DNA from: Brevundimonas sp.
GTDB taxonomy: Bacteria; Pseudomonadota; Alphaproteobacteria; Caulobacterales; Caulobacteraceae
Direction of reading: 5' to 3'
Assembly: GCF_031082345.1 (NCBI RefSeq)
Contig: NZ_JAVHLH010000012.1
Location: 1 to 22,634 of the forward strand
Length of the DNA: 22,634 nt
Part shown: piece after piece, positions 1 through 9,633 of the stretch
Position numbering within the stretch: position 1 is the first letter of the stretch
Layout: each line of letters begins with the position of its first letter
Position numbers and translations under genes: made by a program
Notes under the pieces: generated by a model
What the model was told of the DNA's origin: nothing
Database searches by the model: none
Seen by the model: the letters and a program-made list of their open reading frames with translations, nothing else

Positions 1-15
1 GCTGAGGATTGCTCC

Positions 16-19
16 CGAA
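16..19 (+). promoter_or_regulatory. -10 half of a SigF-type promoter for the first bufferin operon
   Basis: The bases CGAA, in the context CCGAATGAGGGG, match the -10 element of the other SigF-type promoters in this window and are nearly identical to the one before the sigma factor gene itself (12316-12319). The matching GTAACC -35 would lie at about -5 to 0, just outside the window, so only half can be seen. The distance from CGAA to the bufA start (46 nt) equals that seen at the second bufferin operon (47 nt). Confidence 0.6.
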
Positions 20-65
20 TGAGGGGCTGTCCGATCGACCGGACAGCAAACTCAAGGAGCCCCCA

Positions 66-356
66 ATGACCCGCACCCAAATGACTGTCGCCGGCGCCAC
101 AGCCCTGGCCCTCGTCGCCGGCGCCGGCATGGCCCATGCCCAGAGCAACGGCCGCGCCGCCGCTCCGGCCATGGAGAAATGCTACGGCGTCGCGCTCGCC
201 GGCAAGAACGACTGCGCCGCCGGCCCGGGCACGACCTGCGCCGGCACCTCGACGCGCGACTACCAGGGCAACGCCTGGAAGCTGGTCCCCACCGGCACCT
301 GCGTCACGATCCAGACGCCCAAGGGCGCCGGTTCGCTCGCGCCCGTGAACCGCTGA
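66..356 (+). CDS. bufA1: Bufferin precursor peptide, BufA1 type (DUF2282)
   Basis: A 96-residue exported precursor peptide. A signal peptide covers about residues 1-25, ending at AHAQ. The mature part carries four cysteines, C39, C50, C58 and C79, in the DUF2282 pattern KCYGVA-AGKNDCA-TTCAGTS-GTC. Members of this family are bufferins: in Caulobacter the DUF692 partner converts the two central cysteines to thiooxazole-type heterocycles that bind copper in the periplasm. An AAGGAG ribosome site at 54-59 sits 6 nt before the ATG at 66, so this start is preferred over the in-frame ATG at 9. The gene leads an operon with bufB, bufC and a DoxX gene and lies just behind a SigF-type -10. Family assignment is firm; copper as the ligand comes from family knowledge. 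Confidence 0.92.
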   Translation: MTRTQMTVAGATALALVAGAGMAHAQSNGRAAAPAMEKCYGVALAGKNDCAAGPGTTCAGTSTRDYQGNAWKLVPTGTCVTIQTPKGAGSLAPVNR

Positions 357-369
357 GTCCAGGCGACCC

Positions 370-1263
370 ATGACCTCCCAACCGGTCGCCGAAACCCGAT
401 CGCGCTCGTACCCGCCCTCGCGCGGCGGCGGGCCCACGGTCGGGCTGGGGCTCAAGGCCCAGCACTATGAGGACGCTCTGGCGTGCTCGGCGACCGGACT
501 CTGGTTCGAGGTTCATGCCGAAAACTACATGGTGTCGGGCGGGCCGCGCCTCGCCTGGCTCGAGGCCATCCGGCACGAGAAGCCGCTTTCACTGCACGGG
601 GTCGGTCTTTCGCTGGCGGGCGACGCCTCGCCGGATGTGGAACACCTCGCCCGTCTCCGGGCGCTGATCGACCGTTACGAACCCTTCCTGGTCTCCGAGC
701 ATCTGGCCTGGTCCCGGCATGGCGACATCTACCACCCCGACCTTCTGCCGTTTCCGCGAACCCGCCAGCGGCTGGTCCGGATCGCCGACAATATCTCGCG
801 CACGCAGGACGCCCTCGGTCAGTCCATCCTGATCGAAAACCCGTCGCTGTATGTCGCCCTGCGGGGCCATGAGATGGAGGAGACGGACTTCCTCGCCGAA
901 CTCGTCGCGCGGACCGGGTGCGGAATCCTTCTCGACGTCAACAATGTCCACGTCACCGCCAACAATCTGGGCGGCGACGCCCGCGGATATATCGACGCCC
1001 TCCCCGCCCAGGCCATCGGAGAGATTCATCTGGCCGGCCACACCGTCGATGAACGCCTGGGGTCGGCCCTGCTGATCGATACCCACGACGCGCCGATCGC
1101 CGACGCCGTGTGGGATCTCTTCGGCTACGCCCTCGAGCGTATCGGACCGCGCCCGACCTTGATCGAGCGCGATGGCAATCTGCCCGCCTTCGACATCCTG
1201 ATGGCGGAGCGCGCTCACGCCGTCTCGTTGATGGCCCTGGAACAGGGGCGGGCAAATGGTTGA
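370..1263 (+). CDS. bufB1: DUF692 multinuclear non-haem iron oxygenase (MNIO), bufferin-modifying enzyme BufB
   Basis: A 297-residue cytoplasmic TIM-barrel enzyme of the DUF692/MNIO family, which use two or three iron ions to oxidise cysteines of a precursor peptide. Likely metal-site residues are H49 and E51 (FEVHAENY), H76 (SLHGVGLS), E110-H111 (SEHLAW), E156-N157 (IENPS), D189, N191 and H194 (DVNNVHV), H220 and H224 (EIHLAGH), D237 and H239 (DTHD) and E266 (IERD). All family hallmark motifs are present, so the enzyme looks intact. It begins 13 nt after bufA1 and overlaps bufC1 by 8 nt, implying coupled translation. Its expected substrate is the BufA1 peptide next door. Confidence 0.93.
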   Translation: MTSQPVAETRSRSYPPSRGGGPTVGLGLKAQHYEDALACSATGLWFEVHAENYMVSGGPRLAWLEAIRHEKPLSLHGVGLSLAGDASPDVEHLARLRALIDRYEPFLVSEHLAWSRHGDIYHPDLLPFPRTRQRLVRIADNISRTQDALGQSILIENPSLYVALRGHEMEETDFLAELVARTGCGILLDVNNVHVTANNLGGDARGYIDALPAQAIGEIHLAGHTVDERLGSALLIDTHDAPIADAVWDLFGYALERIGPRPTLIERDGNLPAFDILMAERAHAVSLMALEQGRANG

Positions 1264-2032
1264 GCCCATCAGCGACGGCTTCGAGGCGGCCTTCACCGCC
1301 CTGCTGGCGGGAGACGAAAGCGCCCTGGGGGGCTGGCTCGGCGCCGACGCCGGCGATCAAGCCAGGCTGGACGTGTATCGCAACACCGTCGCCAAGGCCC
1401 GCGTTGACGCCCTCGCCGGCCTCTACCCCACCATCGAGCGGCTCGTCGGACCGGACTGGTTCAGACAGGCCGGCTTGATCTTCGCCGGCGATGCCCCTCC
1501 ATCGTCACCCGTGCTGGACCTCTTCGGCGCCGAATTCCCCGCCTGGCTCGAGACCTTTCCCCCGGCGCTCGACCTGCCCTACCTCGCGGCGGTGGCGCGG
1601 CTGGATCAGGCCTGGAACCAGGCTCACCGGGCCCCCGATGCGCCGGTCCTTTCAGGGCGGGTTGCGACCGAGACCCCGCCCGCCCGCCTGTTCGCCAGTC
1701 GCGCCGGATTACATCCTTCCGCCCGACTGTTCTGGTTTGACTGGACCGTGCCGTCGATCTGGATCGCCAACCGCGCCCAGGCTGTCGACGCCGCCGGCGT
1801 GGCCTGGGAGGCGCAGCCCGAAGGCCTGCTGATCGTGCGTCACGCGCAGGTGGTGACCTGGCGCCGGCTGTCCCGGGCCGAATGGTCCTTCCTGCGCGCC
1901 TGTCAACGCGGCCGCACGCTCGGCGAGGCCGCGCAGGCCGCCTTCGCCATCGACCCGCAGCTCAACCTCGCCGCCATGTTCGCCGGGCTCCTTGAGGCCG
2001 GCGCCCTTTCCACCCTTCAATCGGAGACCTGA
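1256..2032 (+). CDS. bufC1: DUF2063 protein BufC, putative peptide-binding partner of the MNIO
   Basis: A 258-residue soluble protein with the N-terminal DUF2063 helical domain: the stretch from about residue 7 to 125 contains QARLDVYRNTVAKARVDAL and YPTIERLVG, typical of the family. The remaining C-terminal half is an alpha/beta domain that resembles partner proteins of MNIOs. Database entries often call DUF2063 a putative DNA-binding domain, but in bufferin and related RiPP operons it is thought to bind the precursor and deliver it to DUF692. The ATG at 1256 overlaps the end of bufB1 (ATGGTTGA). Start and family are clear; the molecular role is inferred from the operon. Confidence 0.88.
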   Translation: MVEPISDGFEAAFTALLAGDESALGGWLGADAGDQARLDVYRNTVAKARVDALAGLYPTIERLVGPDWFRQAGLIFAGDAPPSSPVLDLFGAEFPAWLETFPPALDLPYLAAVARLDQAWNQAHRAPDAPVLSGRVATETPPARLFASRAGLHPSARLFWFDWTVPSIWIANRAQAVDAAGVAWEAQPEGLLIVRHAQVVTWRRLSRAEWSFLRACQRGRTLGEAAQAAFAIDPQLNLAAMFAGLLEAGALSTLQSET

Positions 2033-2035
2033 CCC

Positions 2036-2521
2036 ATGACCGACGCCTTGCCTTCCGACGCCATAGGCCAGCCATCCCGAAGAGCCGGTCCCATGGCCCT
2101 GATCGACCGGACCGTCCATCTGATGGAGTCCGTACTTCCGACCTGGCTCGTCGGCCTGTCGGCGCGGACGGGCATCGCAACCGTCTTCTTCCTGTCGGGC
2201 CGGACCAAGGTGGAAGGCCTGCTGACGGTCAACGACAGCGCCTATTATCTGTTCGCCGAGGAGTACAAACTCCCCTTCATTCCGAGCGACATCGCCGCCA
2301 ACCTCGCGGCCTGGTCCGAACACCTGTTTCCGATCCTTCTGGTGCTCGGCCTGATGACGCGGTTCTCGGCTCTCGCCCTGCTGGGCATGACCCTGGTCAT
2401 CCAGATCTTCGTCTATCCCGGCGCCTGGTCGACGCACCTCGTCTGGGCGGCCCTGCTGCTCTACCTGGTCCGTTATGGAGCGGGCGCCGCCAGCCTCGAC
2501 CGGCTGCTGAAGATCCCCTGA
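2036..2521 (+). CDS. DoxX-family inner-membrane protein, last gene of the bufferin operon (BufD-like)
   Basis: A 161-residue membrane protein of the DoxX family with about four transmembrane segments, roughly residues 45-65 ([13 protein letters not shown]), 85-110, 115-135 ([17 protein letters not shown]) and 140-155. DoxX proteins are small quinol or thiol-redox associated membrane proteins. One is a regular fourth gene of Caulobacter-type bufferin operons, where its exact role is not settled. GGAG at about 2023-2026 lies before the ATG, which follows the bufC1 stop by 3 nt. It ends 19 nt before a strong hairpin shared with the convergent second bufferin operon. The second operon has no DoxX gene of its own. 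Confidence 0.85.
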   Translation: MTDALPSDAIGQPSRRAGPMALIDRTVHLMESVLPTWLVGLSARTGIATVFFLSGRTKVEGLLTVNDSAYYLFAEEYKLPFIPSDIAANLAAWSEHLFPILLVLGLMTRFSALALLGMTLVIQIFVYPGAWSTHLVWAALLLYLVRYGAGAASLDRLLKIP

Positions 2522-2539
2522 CGCGGGCGCGCCGAACGT

Positions 2540-2561
2540 CGGCCGGCGATCCAGCCGGCCG
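2540..2561. terminator. GC-rich hairpin between two convergent bufferin operons
   Basis: A perfect 8-bp inverted repeat, CGGCCGGC (2540-2547) and GCCGGCCG (2554-2561), with a 6-base loop. It occupies most of the 43-bp gap between the DoxX gene stop and the stop of bufC2. There is no clear T run on either side, so it is either a poor intrinsic terminator or an RNA-stabilising 3' structure serving both transcripts. Confidence 0.5.
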
Positions 2562-2564
2562 CCG

Positions 2565-3332
2565 TCAGAGCGCAATCTCGACGATCAGGCCGTCTTCGAT
2601 CCACACGGCCAGCAGACGCCCCGCGCGCACGGGGGCGTCCTGCGAGCCGTCGCGGCCCAGATCTTCGCACAGGGCCGCGAAGGTCTGTCCCTCGGCGATG
2701 GCCTGCAGGGCCGCGCCCTCCTCGGCCGGTATCATCCGGAAATGAGGCTGCCAGCCCTTTCTCCAAACCCTGAGCGTCATCGGCGCCGTCAGCGGCGGCG
2801 GCATGACCGGCGCGCCGGCGTCCAGGCTGGCCCACAGCGACCCCGCGTTGCTGACGACCTCCCGGTGAACCAGCGTCGGGTGAAGCACCAGCCTCGCCCG
2901 GTCCCATTCGTCCGGTGAAAGAGCGGCCAGCTGTGCGGGGGCGACGGGCTCGGCGTCCGGTCCGTCGAAGGCCCGGCGCATCGCCCAGTCCAGCCAGGCC
3001 AGCTCGAACACGTCCGGTTCGCCGCCCAGGCGCTGCTCCAGCTGCGTGGGAAAATCCGCGCCATAGTCATCCAGGCTGAAGCTCGTCGACCGGTGGGCGG
3101 CGACATAGTCGGCGACCTCGGCCTCGAAACGCTCGTCCCCGAGATAGGCCCAGGTCTTGTCGAAGACCTCATGGAGCAGGCCCGCCATCGTGGCTCTGTA
3201 GGCATGGCTGTAGACCCCGAGGCGGCGGCGGGCGTCGGTCAGGTCCTTGCCGGAAACGACGGTCTCGACAGGGGCCGAATCGCCCTGCAGCACCAGGGAC
3301 TGGAAGGCGCGCTGAACCTCGAGAAGTCTCAC
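2565..3332 (-). CDS. bufC2: DUF2063 protein BufC of the second bufferin operon
   Basis: A 255-residue DUF2063 protein, paralogous to the one at 1256-2032. The N-terminal helical domain (about residues 5-120) has ARRRLGVYSHAYRATMAGLL and a DDYGADFPTQL motif, and a C-terminal alpha/beta domain follows. The GTG start at 3332 overlaps the bufB2 stop as GTGA, so translation is coupled. It should act with BufB2 on BufA2, presumably as a precursor-binding partner. The two DUF2063 proteins differ widely in sequence, which fits adaptation to two unlike precursors rather than a recent duplication. It is the last gene of its operon. Confidence 0.88.
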   Translation of the reverse strand: MRLLEVQRAFQSLVLQGDSAPVETVVSGKDLTDARRRLGVYSHAYRATMAGLLHEVFDKTWAYLGDERFEAEVADYVAAHRSTSFSLDDYGADFPTQLEQRLGGEPDVFELAWLDWAMRRAFDGPDAEPVAPAQLAALSPDEWDRARLVLHPTLVHREVVSNAGSLWASLDAGAPVMPPPLTAPMTLRVWRKGWQPHFRMIPAEEGAALQAIAEGQTFAALCEDLGRDGSQDAPVRAGRLLAVWIEDGLIVEIAL

Positions 3333-4204
3333 GCCGCCCGCTCGGCCGGCACGTCTTTGGCGAGCGCCGCAGCCGCCACGGCGCGCGCCATATCGAGCTC
3401 GCTCAGAAGGTCTTCCAGAGGCGGAATGTTGTCGTCGCGCTCGATCATGGTGGCGACGGACCCGAACCGCCGGCAGGCGGCGTCATAGAGCGCCCAGACG
3501 GGGTCAGAGACGGCTTCGTCGTGGGTGTCGATGAGCAGGTCGCCGTTGCGGGAGTGGCCCGCCAGATGGATCTGCCAGACGCGATCGACGGGCAGACCCT
3601 CAAGAAAGACGTGCGGATCGAACCCGTGGTTCACACTGCTGACATGGACGTTGTTGACGTCGAGCAGCAGGGCGCAGCCGGTGCGCGCGCAGAGCTCGGA
3701 CAGGAAGTCCCACTCGCTCATTTCGGACTCGACGAAGCCGAGATAGCTGGAAGGGTTCTCCAGGACCAGCGGCCGTTCCAGAACGCTCTGGGCGAGCCGG
3801 ATGTTGGCGCAGCAGACCAGCAGGGCCTCCTCGGTATAGGGCAGAGGCAGCAGGTCGTGGGTATTGGCCCCGTGGACGCCCGTCCAGCAAAGGTGATCCG
3901 AGACCCAGGCGGGCCGAACCCGGTCCGCCAGGACCTTGAGCCGTTCCAGATAGGATCGGTCCAGCCCATCTGCGGATCCGATCGACATCGACACGCCGTG
4001 CATGACCATGGCGTAGCGTTCGCGCAGGGTGTCGAGCGTCTTCATCGGACGACCGCCCCGGACCATGAAATTCTCGGAGATGATCTCGAGGAAATCGAGG
4101 TCCGGCCAGGTCTCCATGATGGCGGGGTAGTGCTGCGGTCTCGCTCCAAGTCCAAAGCCGCGAAGGCGTTGCTCGGGCGAAGTCTGGGTCGCGGATGCGA
4201 TCAC
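3329..4204 (-). CDS. bufB2: DUF692 MNIO, bufferin-modifying enzyme BufB of the second operon
   Basis: A 291-residue DUF692/MNIO enzyme, intact by motif: E44-N45 (SENFMV), H69 (MHGVSMSIG), D103-H104 (SDHLCW), E149-N150 (LENPSSY), D182, N184 and H187 (DVNNVHV), H213 and H217 (QIHLAGH), D227 and H229 (DTHD) and E255 (IERDDN). It should install cysteine-derived heterocycles in the BufA2 precursor. The start is a GTG at 4204 preceded by AAGGA about 7 nt upstream. It lies 102 nt after bufA2, a gap holding a hairpin, unlike the 13-nt gap in the first operon. The differing active-site borders (HAEN against SEN, SEH against SDH) separate it from BufB1. Confidence 0.92.
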   Translation of the reverse strand: MIASATQTSPEQRLRGFGLGARPQHYPAIMETWPDLDFLEIISENFMVRGGRPMKTLDTLRERYAMVMHGVSMSIGSADGLDRSYLERLKVLADRVRPAWVSDHLCWTGVHGANTHDLLPLPYTEEALLVCCANIRLAQSVLERPLVLENPSSYLGFVESEMSEWDFLSELCARTGCALLLDVNNVHVSSVNHGFDPHVFLEGLPVDRVWQIHLAGHSRNGDLLIDTHDEAVSDPVWALYDAACRRFGSVATMIERDDNIPPLEDLLSELDMARAVAAAALAKDVPAERAA

Positions 4205-4242
4205 GAAGATGTCCTTGATCCGGATGAGGACGATGCGGCCGA

Positions 4243-4264
4243 CGCCCCTCCCTGGGAGGGGGCG
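4243..4264. repeat. Intergenic hairpin between bufA2 and bufB2
   Basis: CGCCCCTCC (4243-4251) pairs with GGAGGGGGCG (4255-4264), with one bulged G and a 3-base loop. Hairpins built from CCCCTCCC/GGGAGGGG are common intergenic elements in Caulobacteraceae. Here it lies inside the operon, where it could lower read-through or protect the upstream RNA end so that more precursor peptide than enzyme is made. The function is inferred. Confidence 0.45.
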
Positions 4265-4306
4265 AGAGGGGGGCTCGAGGGCGCCGGCCGACCAGTCGCC
4301 GGTCGA

Positions 4307-4603
4307 TCAGGCCTGGGGGGCAGGCTCCAGATCGGCGATGGTTCCGTCGGCGGTCAGGCATTCCTTGGCGGTCATCGCCTTGAAACCCTGCCCGCGGCAG
4401 CTGTTCTGACCCTTGCACGCATGGGCGGTCGCCGTGCCCTGGCAGGTGTTGACGCCGTAGCAGTGGACGGTGTCGGTCGGCGCGACGGCCAGGCCGCGGC
4501 TGCCGGCCGGCGGGTCGCTGGCGAAGGCCGCGCCGGCGAAGGCGCTGACCGCCAGCATGGCGGCCGCGGAAGCGAGGGCGCCGCCCGTTCGGGTGATCTT
4601 CAT
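4307..4603 (-). CDS. bufA2: Bufferin precursor peptide, BufA2 type
   Basis: A 98-residue exported peptide. A signal peptide covers about residues 1-28 (AGAAFA cleavage region). The mature part has the BufA2-type repeat CYGVNTCQG-HACKGQNSCRGQGF and a last cysteine at 82. Cysteines are C48, C54, C63, C69 and C82, five in all, whereas relatives I recall have an even set with an extra Cys after the first CxG block. The ATG at 4603 is chosen because it starts the signal peptide and follows AGGAA; an in-frame start at 4681 would lie upstream of the promoter -10 and give a poor leader. The family is expected to bind copper after modification by DUF692. Expression is from the SigF-type promoter at 4651-4675. 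Confidence 0.9.
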   Translation of the reverse strand: MKITRTGGALASAAAMLAVSAFAGAAFASDPPAGSRGLAVAPTDTVHCYGVNTCQGTATAHACKGQNSCRGQGFKAMTAKECLTADGTIADLEPAPQA

Positions 4604-4650
4604 GGGGTGTTTCCTGTTCCTTGGAGTTCTGCCGTGTCGGCGATCTCCTA

Positions 4651-4675
4651 TTCGACCCCAGGGCCCGGAGGTTAC
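4651..4675 (-). promoter_or_regulatory. SigF-type promoter for the second bufferin operon
   Basis: Read on the minus strand: GTAACC (-35, 4675-4670), 15 nt, then CGAA (-10, 4654-4651) in the context CGAATAGGAG. The ATG of bufA2 lies 47 nt beyond the -10. It matches the SigF consensus I recall for Caulobacter, GTAACC-N16-CGAA, with a spacer shorter by one. It stands back to back with the promoter at 4700-4725. Confidence 0.8.
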
Positions 4676-4699
4676 AGCCAAGGTCGATCAACCGTCGCT

Positions 4700-4725
4700 G
4701 TAACCATTTGACCGCCTCCCCCGAA
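4700..4725 (+). promoter_or_regulatory. SigF-type promoter for the lipase-acyltransferase genes
   Basis: GTAACC at 4700-4705, a 16-nt spacer and CGAA at 4722-4725, followed by TAGGAG. The CGAATAGGAG block is identical to that of the divergent promoter at 4651-4675. The two -35 boxes form an inverted repeat (GGTTACAGC at 4670-4678, GCTGTAACC at 4697-4705). The start codon at 4780 is 54 nt beyond the -10. Confidence 0.8.
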
Positions 4726-4779
4726 TAGGAGCCGTGCCGCCACGCGCGCGGCATAGAGCAAACCCGTCGGTTGACCTTC

Positions 4780-6294
4780 ATGACACCAGGCCGTCGCCCA
4801 TCCGTCCTCACCGATATGGTTCGGCCGGACGCGCCTTCACGCCGCACCTTGCTGTCGGCCGGACTGGTCGGACTGGCACTCGGCGGCTGCGCCGCCTGGC
4901 CCGAGGCCGGAGGACCGGATCTCCGGATCGTCTACAATCGCGCCGCGCGATCGCATGGCCCGGATCGCAACCCCATCATCGTCATTCCCGGGATCCTCGG
5001 CAGTCGCCTGGTCGACATGTCGACCCGCCAGACGGTCTGGGGCGCCTTTGATCGACGCGCCGCCCAGCCGACCAATCCGGCTGGCATCCGAAAGATCGCA
5101 CTGCCCCTGCAGGGGCCGATCGGCGAACGTCCCGAAGCGGACTATGTCATGCCGGACGGCGTGCTCGACAGGGTGGTGGTGCGTCTGGCCGGCATTCCGA
5201 TCGAACTGCAGCAATATGCGCAGATTCTCGCCACCCTGGGCGCCGGCGGATACCGCGATCCAGCCCTGGGCCTTGGCGACATCGACTACGGCGATGACCA
5301 TTTCACCTGCTTCCAGTTTCCCTATGACTGGCGCCGCGACAACGCGGAAAACGCCGGCGAACTGAAGCGGTTCATGGACGACCGGCGCGTCTATCTGGCC
5401 GAACAGTACCGGGTGCGGTTCGGCGTCGAGCGCGATCCGGCCTCGATCCGGTTCGACGTCGTCACCCACTCCATGGGCGCCCTGCTGTTCCGCTATTTCC
5501 TGCGCTACGGCGACCAGCCCCTGGCCGAGGACGGGCCGCCGCCCCGACTGAACTGGTCGGGCGCGGGTTATGTCGGACGGGCCGTGCTCGTCGCGCCTCC
5601 GAACGCGGGCAGCGCCCTCAGCCTCAAATATCTGGTCGAGGGTCAGGACCTCGGGCGGCCGGTGATGCCGTTCTACGCGCCCGCCATCCTCGGCAGCTTT
5701 CCGTCCGCCTACCAGCTCCTTCCGCACGGTCCGCGGCCCGCCCTGTTCACCGGCGGGGATCGGCGGCGCCCGATCACAAACCTGTTCGATCCGGAGCTCT
5801 GGCGCAGCCGACGCTGGGGTCTGTCGGATCCCGGCCAGGCCGCGGTGATCGCCGCCATGCTCCCCGAGGAAGCGGACGCGGCGGTGCGGGCCCGGTTGGC
5901 CGCACAACGGCAGACGGCCTTGCTGAACCGGGCCCGGCGGTTTCATGCGGCGCTGGATGTCGTCGCGGCGCCCCCGCCGGAGCTTGAGGCCTTCCTGGTG
6001 GTCGGCGACTCGCTCGACACCGACGCCGCCTACGCCGTCGATTCTGGCGGTCGACTGACACGGTTCGACACGGCGCCCGGAGACGGGACCGTGACCCGCG
6101 CCAGCGCCCTGTTCGACACCCGGACCGAGGAAACCTGGGAGCCGGAGATTCGCTCTCCCCTGCGGTTCCGCTCCACCCTGCTGTTGTCGGGCGAGCACAT
6201 CCGCCTGACGCGATCCTCGGTGTTCAAGGACAATGTCCTGTACTGGCTCCTCGAGGAGCCGCGCGGTTCACCGGCCGGAACGACCGTTCTCTGA
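4780..6294 (+). CDS. LCAT-like lipase or acyltransferase, predicted lipoprotein
   Basis: A 504-residue alpha/beta hydrolase resembling lecithin:cholesterol acyltransferase. The N-terminus has paired arginines (R21-R22) before a hydrophobic stretch ending LGGC, so C37 is a likely lipidated cysteine, possibly exported by Tat. VIPGILGSRL (68-77) is the oxyanion and lid region. S231 in THSMG is the nucleophile, with the acid likely in PGDGTV and the histidine in SGEHIRL near the C-terminus. It would hydrolyse or transfer acyl chains of phospholipid or similar esters at the envelope. ATG 4780 is taken; an in-frame TTG at 4771 and ATG at 4816 are alternatives, and none has a strong ribosome site. 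A SigF-type promoter lies directly upstream. The substrate is unknown. Confidence 0.8.
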   Translation: MTPGRRPSVLTDMVRPDAPSRRTLLSAGLVGLALGGCAAWPEAGGPDLRIVYNRAARSHGPDRNPIIVIPGILGSRLVDMSTRQTVWGAFDRRAAQPTNPAGIRKIALPLQGPIGERPEADYVMPDGVLDRVVVRLAGIPIELQQYAQILATLGAGGYRDPALGLGDIDYGDDHFTCFQFPYDWRRDNAENAGELKRFMDDRRVYLAEQYRVRFGVERDPASIRFDVVTHSMGALLFRYFLRYGDQPLAEDGPPPRLNWSGAGYVGRAVLVAPPNAGSALSLKYLVEGQDLGRPVMPFYAPAILGSFPSAYQLLPHGPRPALFTGGDRRRPITNLFDPELWRSRRWGLSDPGQAAVIAAMLPEEADAAVRARLAAQRQTALLNRARRFHAALDVVAAPPPELEAFLVVGDSLDTDAAYAVDSGGRLTRFDTAPGDGTVTRASALFDTRTEETWEPEIRSPLRFRSTLLLSGEHIRLTRSSVFKDNVLYWLLEEPRGSPAGTTVL

Positions 6295-6343
6295 CCGACC
6301 CGCCACCACGCCCCGACACCCTCCTGAAAGCGGACCGCCCCCC

Positions 6344-7471
6344 ATGAGCGATATCACCCGGTCTTCGACGGTCACGCCGATCGCGCGCGGGGGATGGCTT
6401 GACGGCTTGAGGATCGCGGTCGCCCTGATGATCGTGCTGTACCACTTTCGCAGTGCGGCCCCGGTTCCGCTGGACCAGATTCACCCCGTGTTCGACCGCG
6501 GCTATCTGTTGACCAACTTCTTCATCATCGACTCCGGCTACGTGCTCGGCCGCATCTACTATCGACGCCTGATCGACGGCCGCACCTCGGCCGGCCTCTA
6601 CATCCGGCAACGCTTCCTGAGGGTGGTTCCCGCTCATCTGGTGGTGATGATCGCCTTCGCGGGACTGGTTCTGGGAACCGCGGCGATCGGCATGACGCCC
6701 AGCAATCCCTACTGGTTCGCCTGGTCCGCCTATCCGGCCCAGTTCTTCCTGGTCCAGGCGTACGGCGTGCCCGGCGGCCACGGATGGAACGCGCCCACCT
6801 GGACCCTTTCGGCTCTGCTCGGCTGTTATCTCCTCCTGCCCGGCCTGCTTCGCCTGGCGCATCGGCTGCCGCCCTGGGCGCTCCTGATCGGCGCGGCCGT
6901 CCTGGCCCTCGCGGCGAACGCCGCGACCCAGGCCTTTCTCGGCTATCCCGTCTACCGCATGCCCCTCGGCTACGGCATTCTTCGCGCCCTGCCCCTGTTC
7001 ATCCTCGGCGTCGCCATGGCGGCCTTCGCCGCCCGCGTGCCGGTGCGCCCGCGCCTCGGCGCGACCCTTGGACTGGTCAGCGTCGCGGCCCTCGCCGGGT
7101 TCCAGGCCGTCGGCGAATTCGCCATCCCGTCCCTCGCCCTGATCTGCGCCATCATCTTCACGGCCGGCGCGATACCCGTGGTGAAATCGGTGAAGCTCGT
7201 CGAGACTCTGGCCCTGGCCTCGTTCTCGATCTTCCTGACCAACGAACTGGTTCGCATCATCTGGTTCGCCGCCTTCGACGCCGCGGGTCAGGCGCAGTGG
7301 AGCGACACGGTGCGCTGGATCGTGTGGGGTCTCGGGCTCGGCGCGGCCGTCGCCGGCGCGATCGTGTTCCGGCAGGCGTTCGACCGTCCGTCCCAGGCCT
7401 GGTTCACCGCTCGCCTCTCGTCCGGCCCTCTTGGACGCAGCCTGCCGAAGGACCCGCCGCCGGCGCTCTGA
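6344..7471 (+). CDS. Membrane acyltransferase (Acyltransferase_3, OafA/YrhL type)
   Basis: A 375-residue polytopic membrane protein of the acyltransferase 3 family, which move acetyl or other acyl groups onto sugars, lipids or glycans at the inner membrane. The N-terminal motif LDGLRIAVALMIVLYHF has the family's R-x10-H pair, R23 and H34. About ten hydrophobic segments follow, and there is no extra SGNH domain. The ATG at 6344 fits the family N-terminus; the reading frame is open further upstream, into the lipase gene, without homology. It starts 49 nt after the lipase stop, so the two are probably co-transcribed from the SigF-type promoter. It ends 7 nt from the convergent histidine kinase stop. 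The acceptor substrate is unknown. Confidence 0.85.
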   Translation: MSDITRSSTVTPIARGGWLDGLRIAVALMIVLYHFRSAAPVPLDQIHPVFDRGYLLTNFFIIDSGYVLGRIYYRRLIDGRTSAGLYIRQRFLRVVPAHLVVMIAFAGLVLGTAAIGMTPSNPYWFAWSAYPAQFFLVQAYGVPGGHGWNAPTWTLSALLGCYLLLPGLLRLAHRLPPWALLIGAAVLALAANAATQAFLGYPVYRMPLGYGILRALPLFILGVAMAAFAARVPVRPRLGATLGLVSVAALAGFQAVGEFAIPSLALICAIIFTAGAIPVVKSVKLVETLALASFSIFLTNELVRIIWFAAFDAAGQAQWSDTVRWIVWGLGLGAAVAGAIVFRQAFDRPSQAWFTARLSSGPLGRSLPKDPPPAL

Positions 7472-7478
7472 ATCGCGA

Positions 7479-9521
<2,043 letters not shown>

Positions 9522-9571
9522 CGTCACACGCCCATGGCGCAGGCCACCCGAAAGCACGGGCTGGTCGGGAA

Positions 9572-9596
9572 TTCGTGGAATCGCTTCTATCGTTAC
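9572..9596 (-). promoter_or_regulatory. Probable SigF-type promoter for the histidine kinase
   Basis: Minus strand: GTAACG (9596-9591), 15 nt, then CGAA (9575-9572), within the longer match CTGTAAC...CGAAT. One base differs from the GTAACC of the other promoters. The kinase ATG lies 50 nt beyond the -10, within the 46-54 nt range of the other SigF-type units here. Confidence 0.55.
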
Positions 9597-9633
9597 AGCG
9601 ACGCTTTGCGATCCCGGTTGATCAAGCTCCGCC

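Noticed and set aside
3600..4847. A 415-codon minus-strand frame spanning bufB2, bufA2 and the promoter region
   Set aside because: It runs in another frame across two well-supported genes and two promoters, is arginine/proline-rich, and has no domain.
4837..6198. A 453-codon minus-strand frame opposite the LCAT-like lipase
   Set aside because: The composition is typical of an antisense shadow and no motif is recognisable; the plus frame has a lipobox, nucleophile motif and start region.
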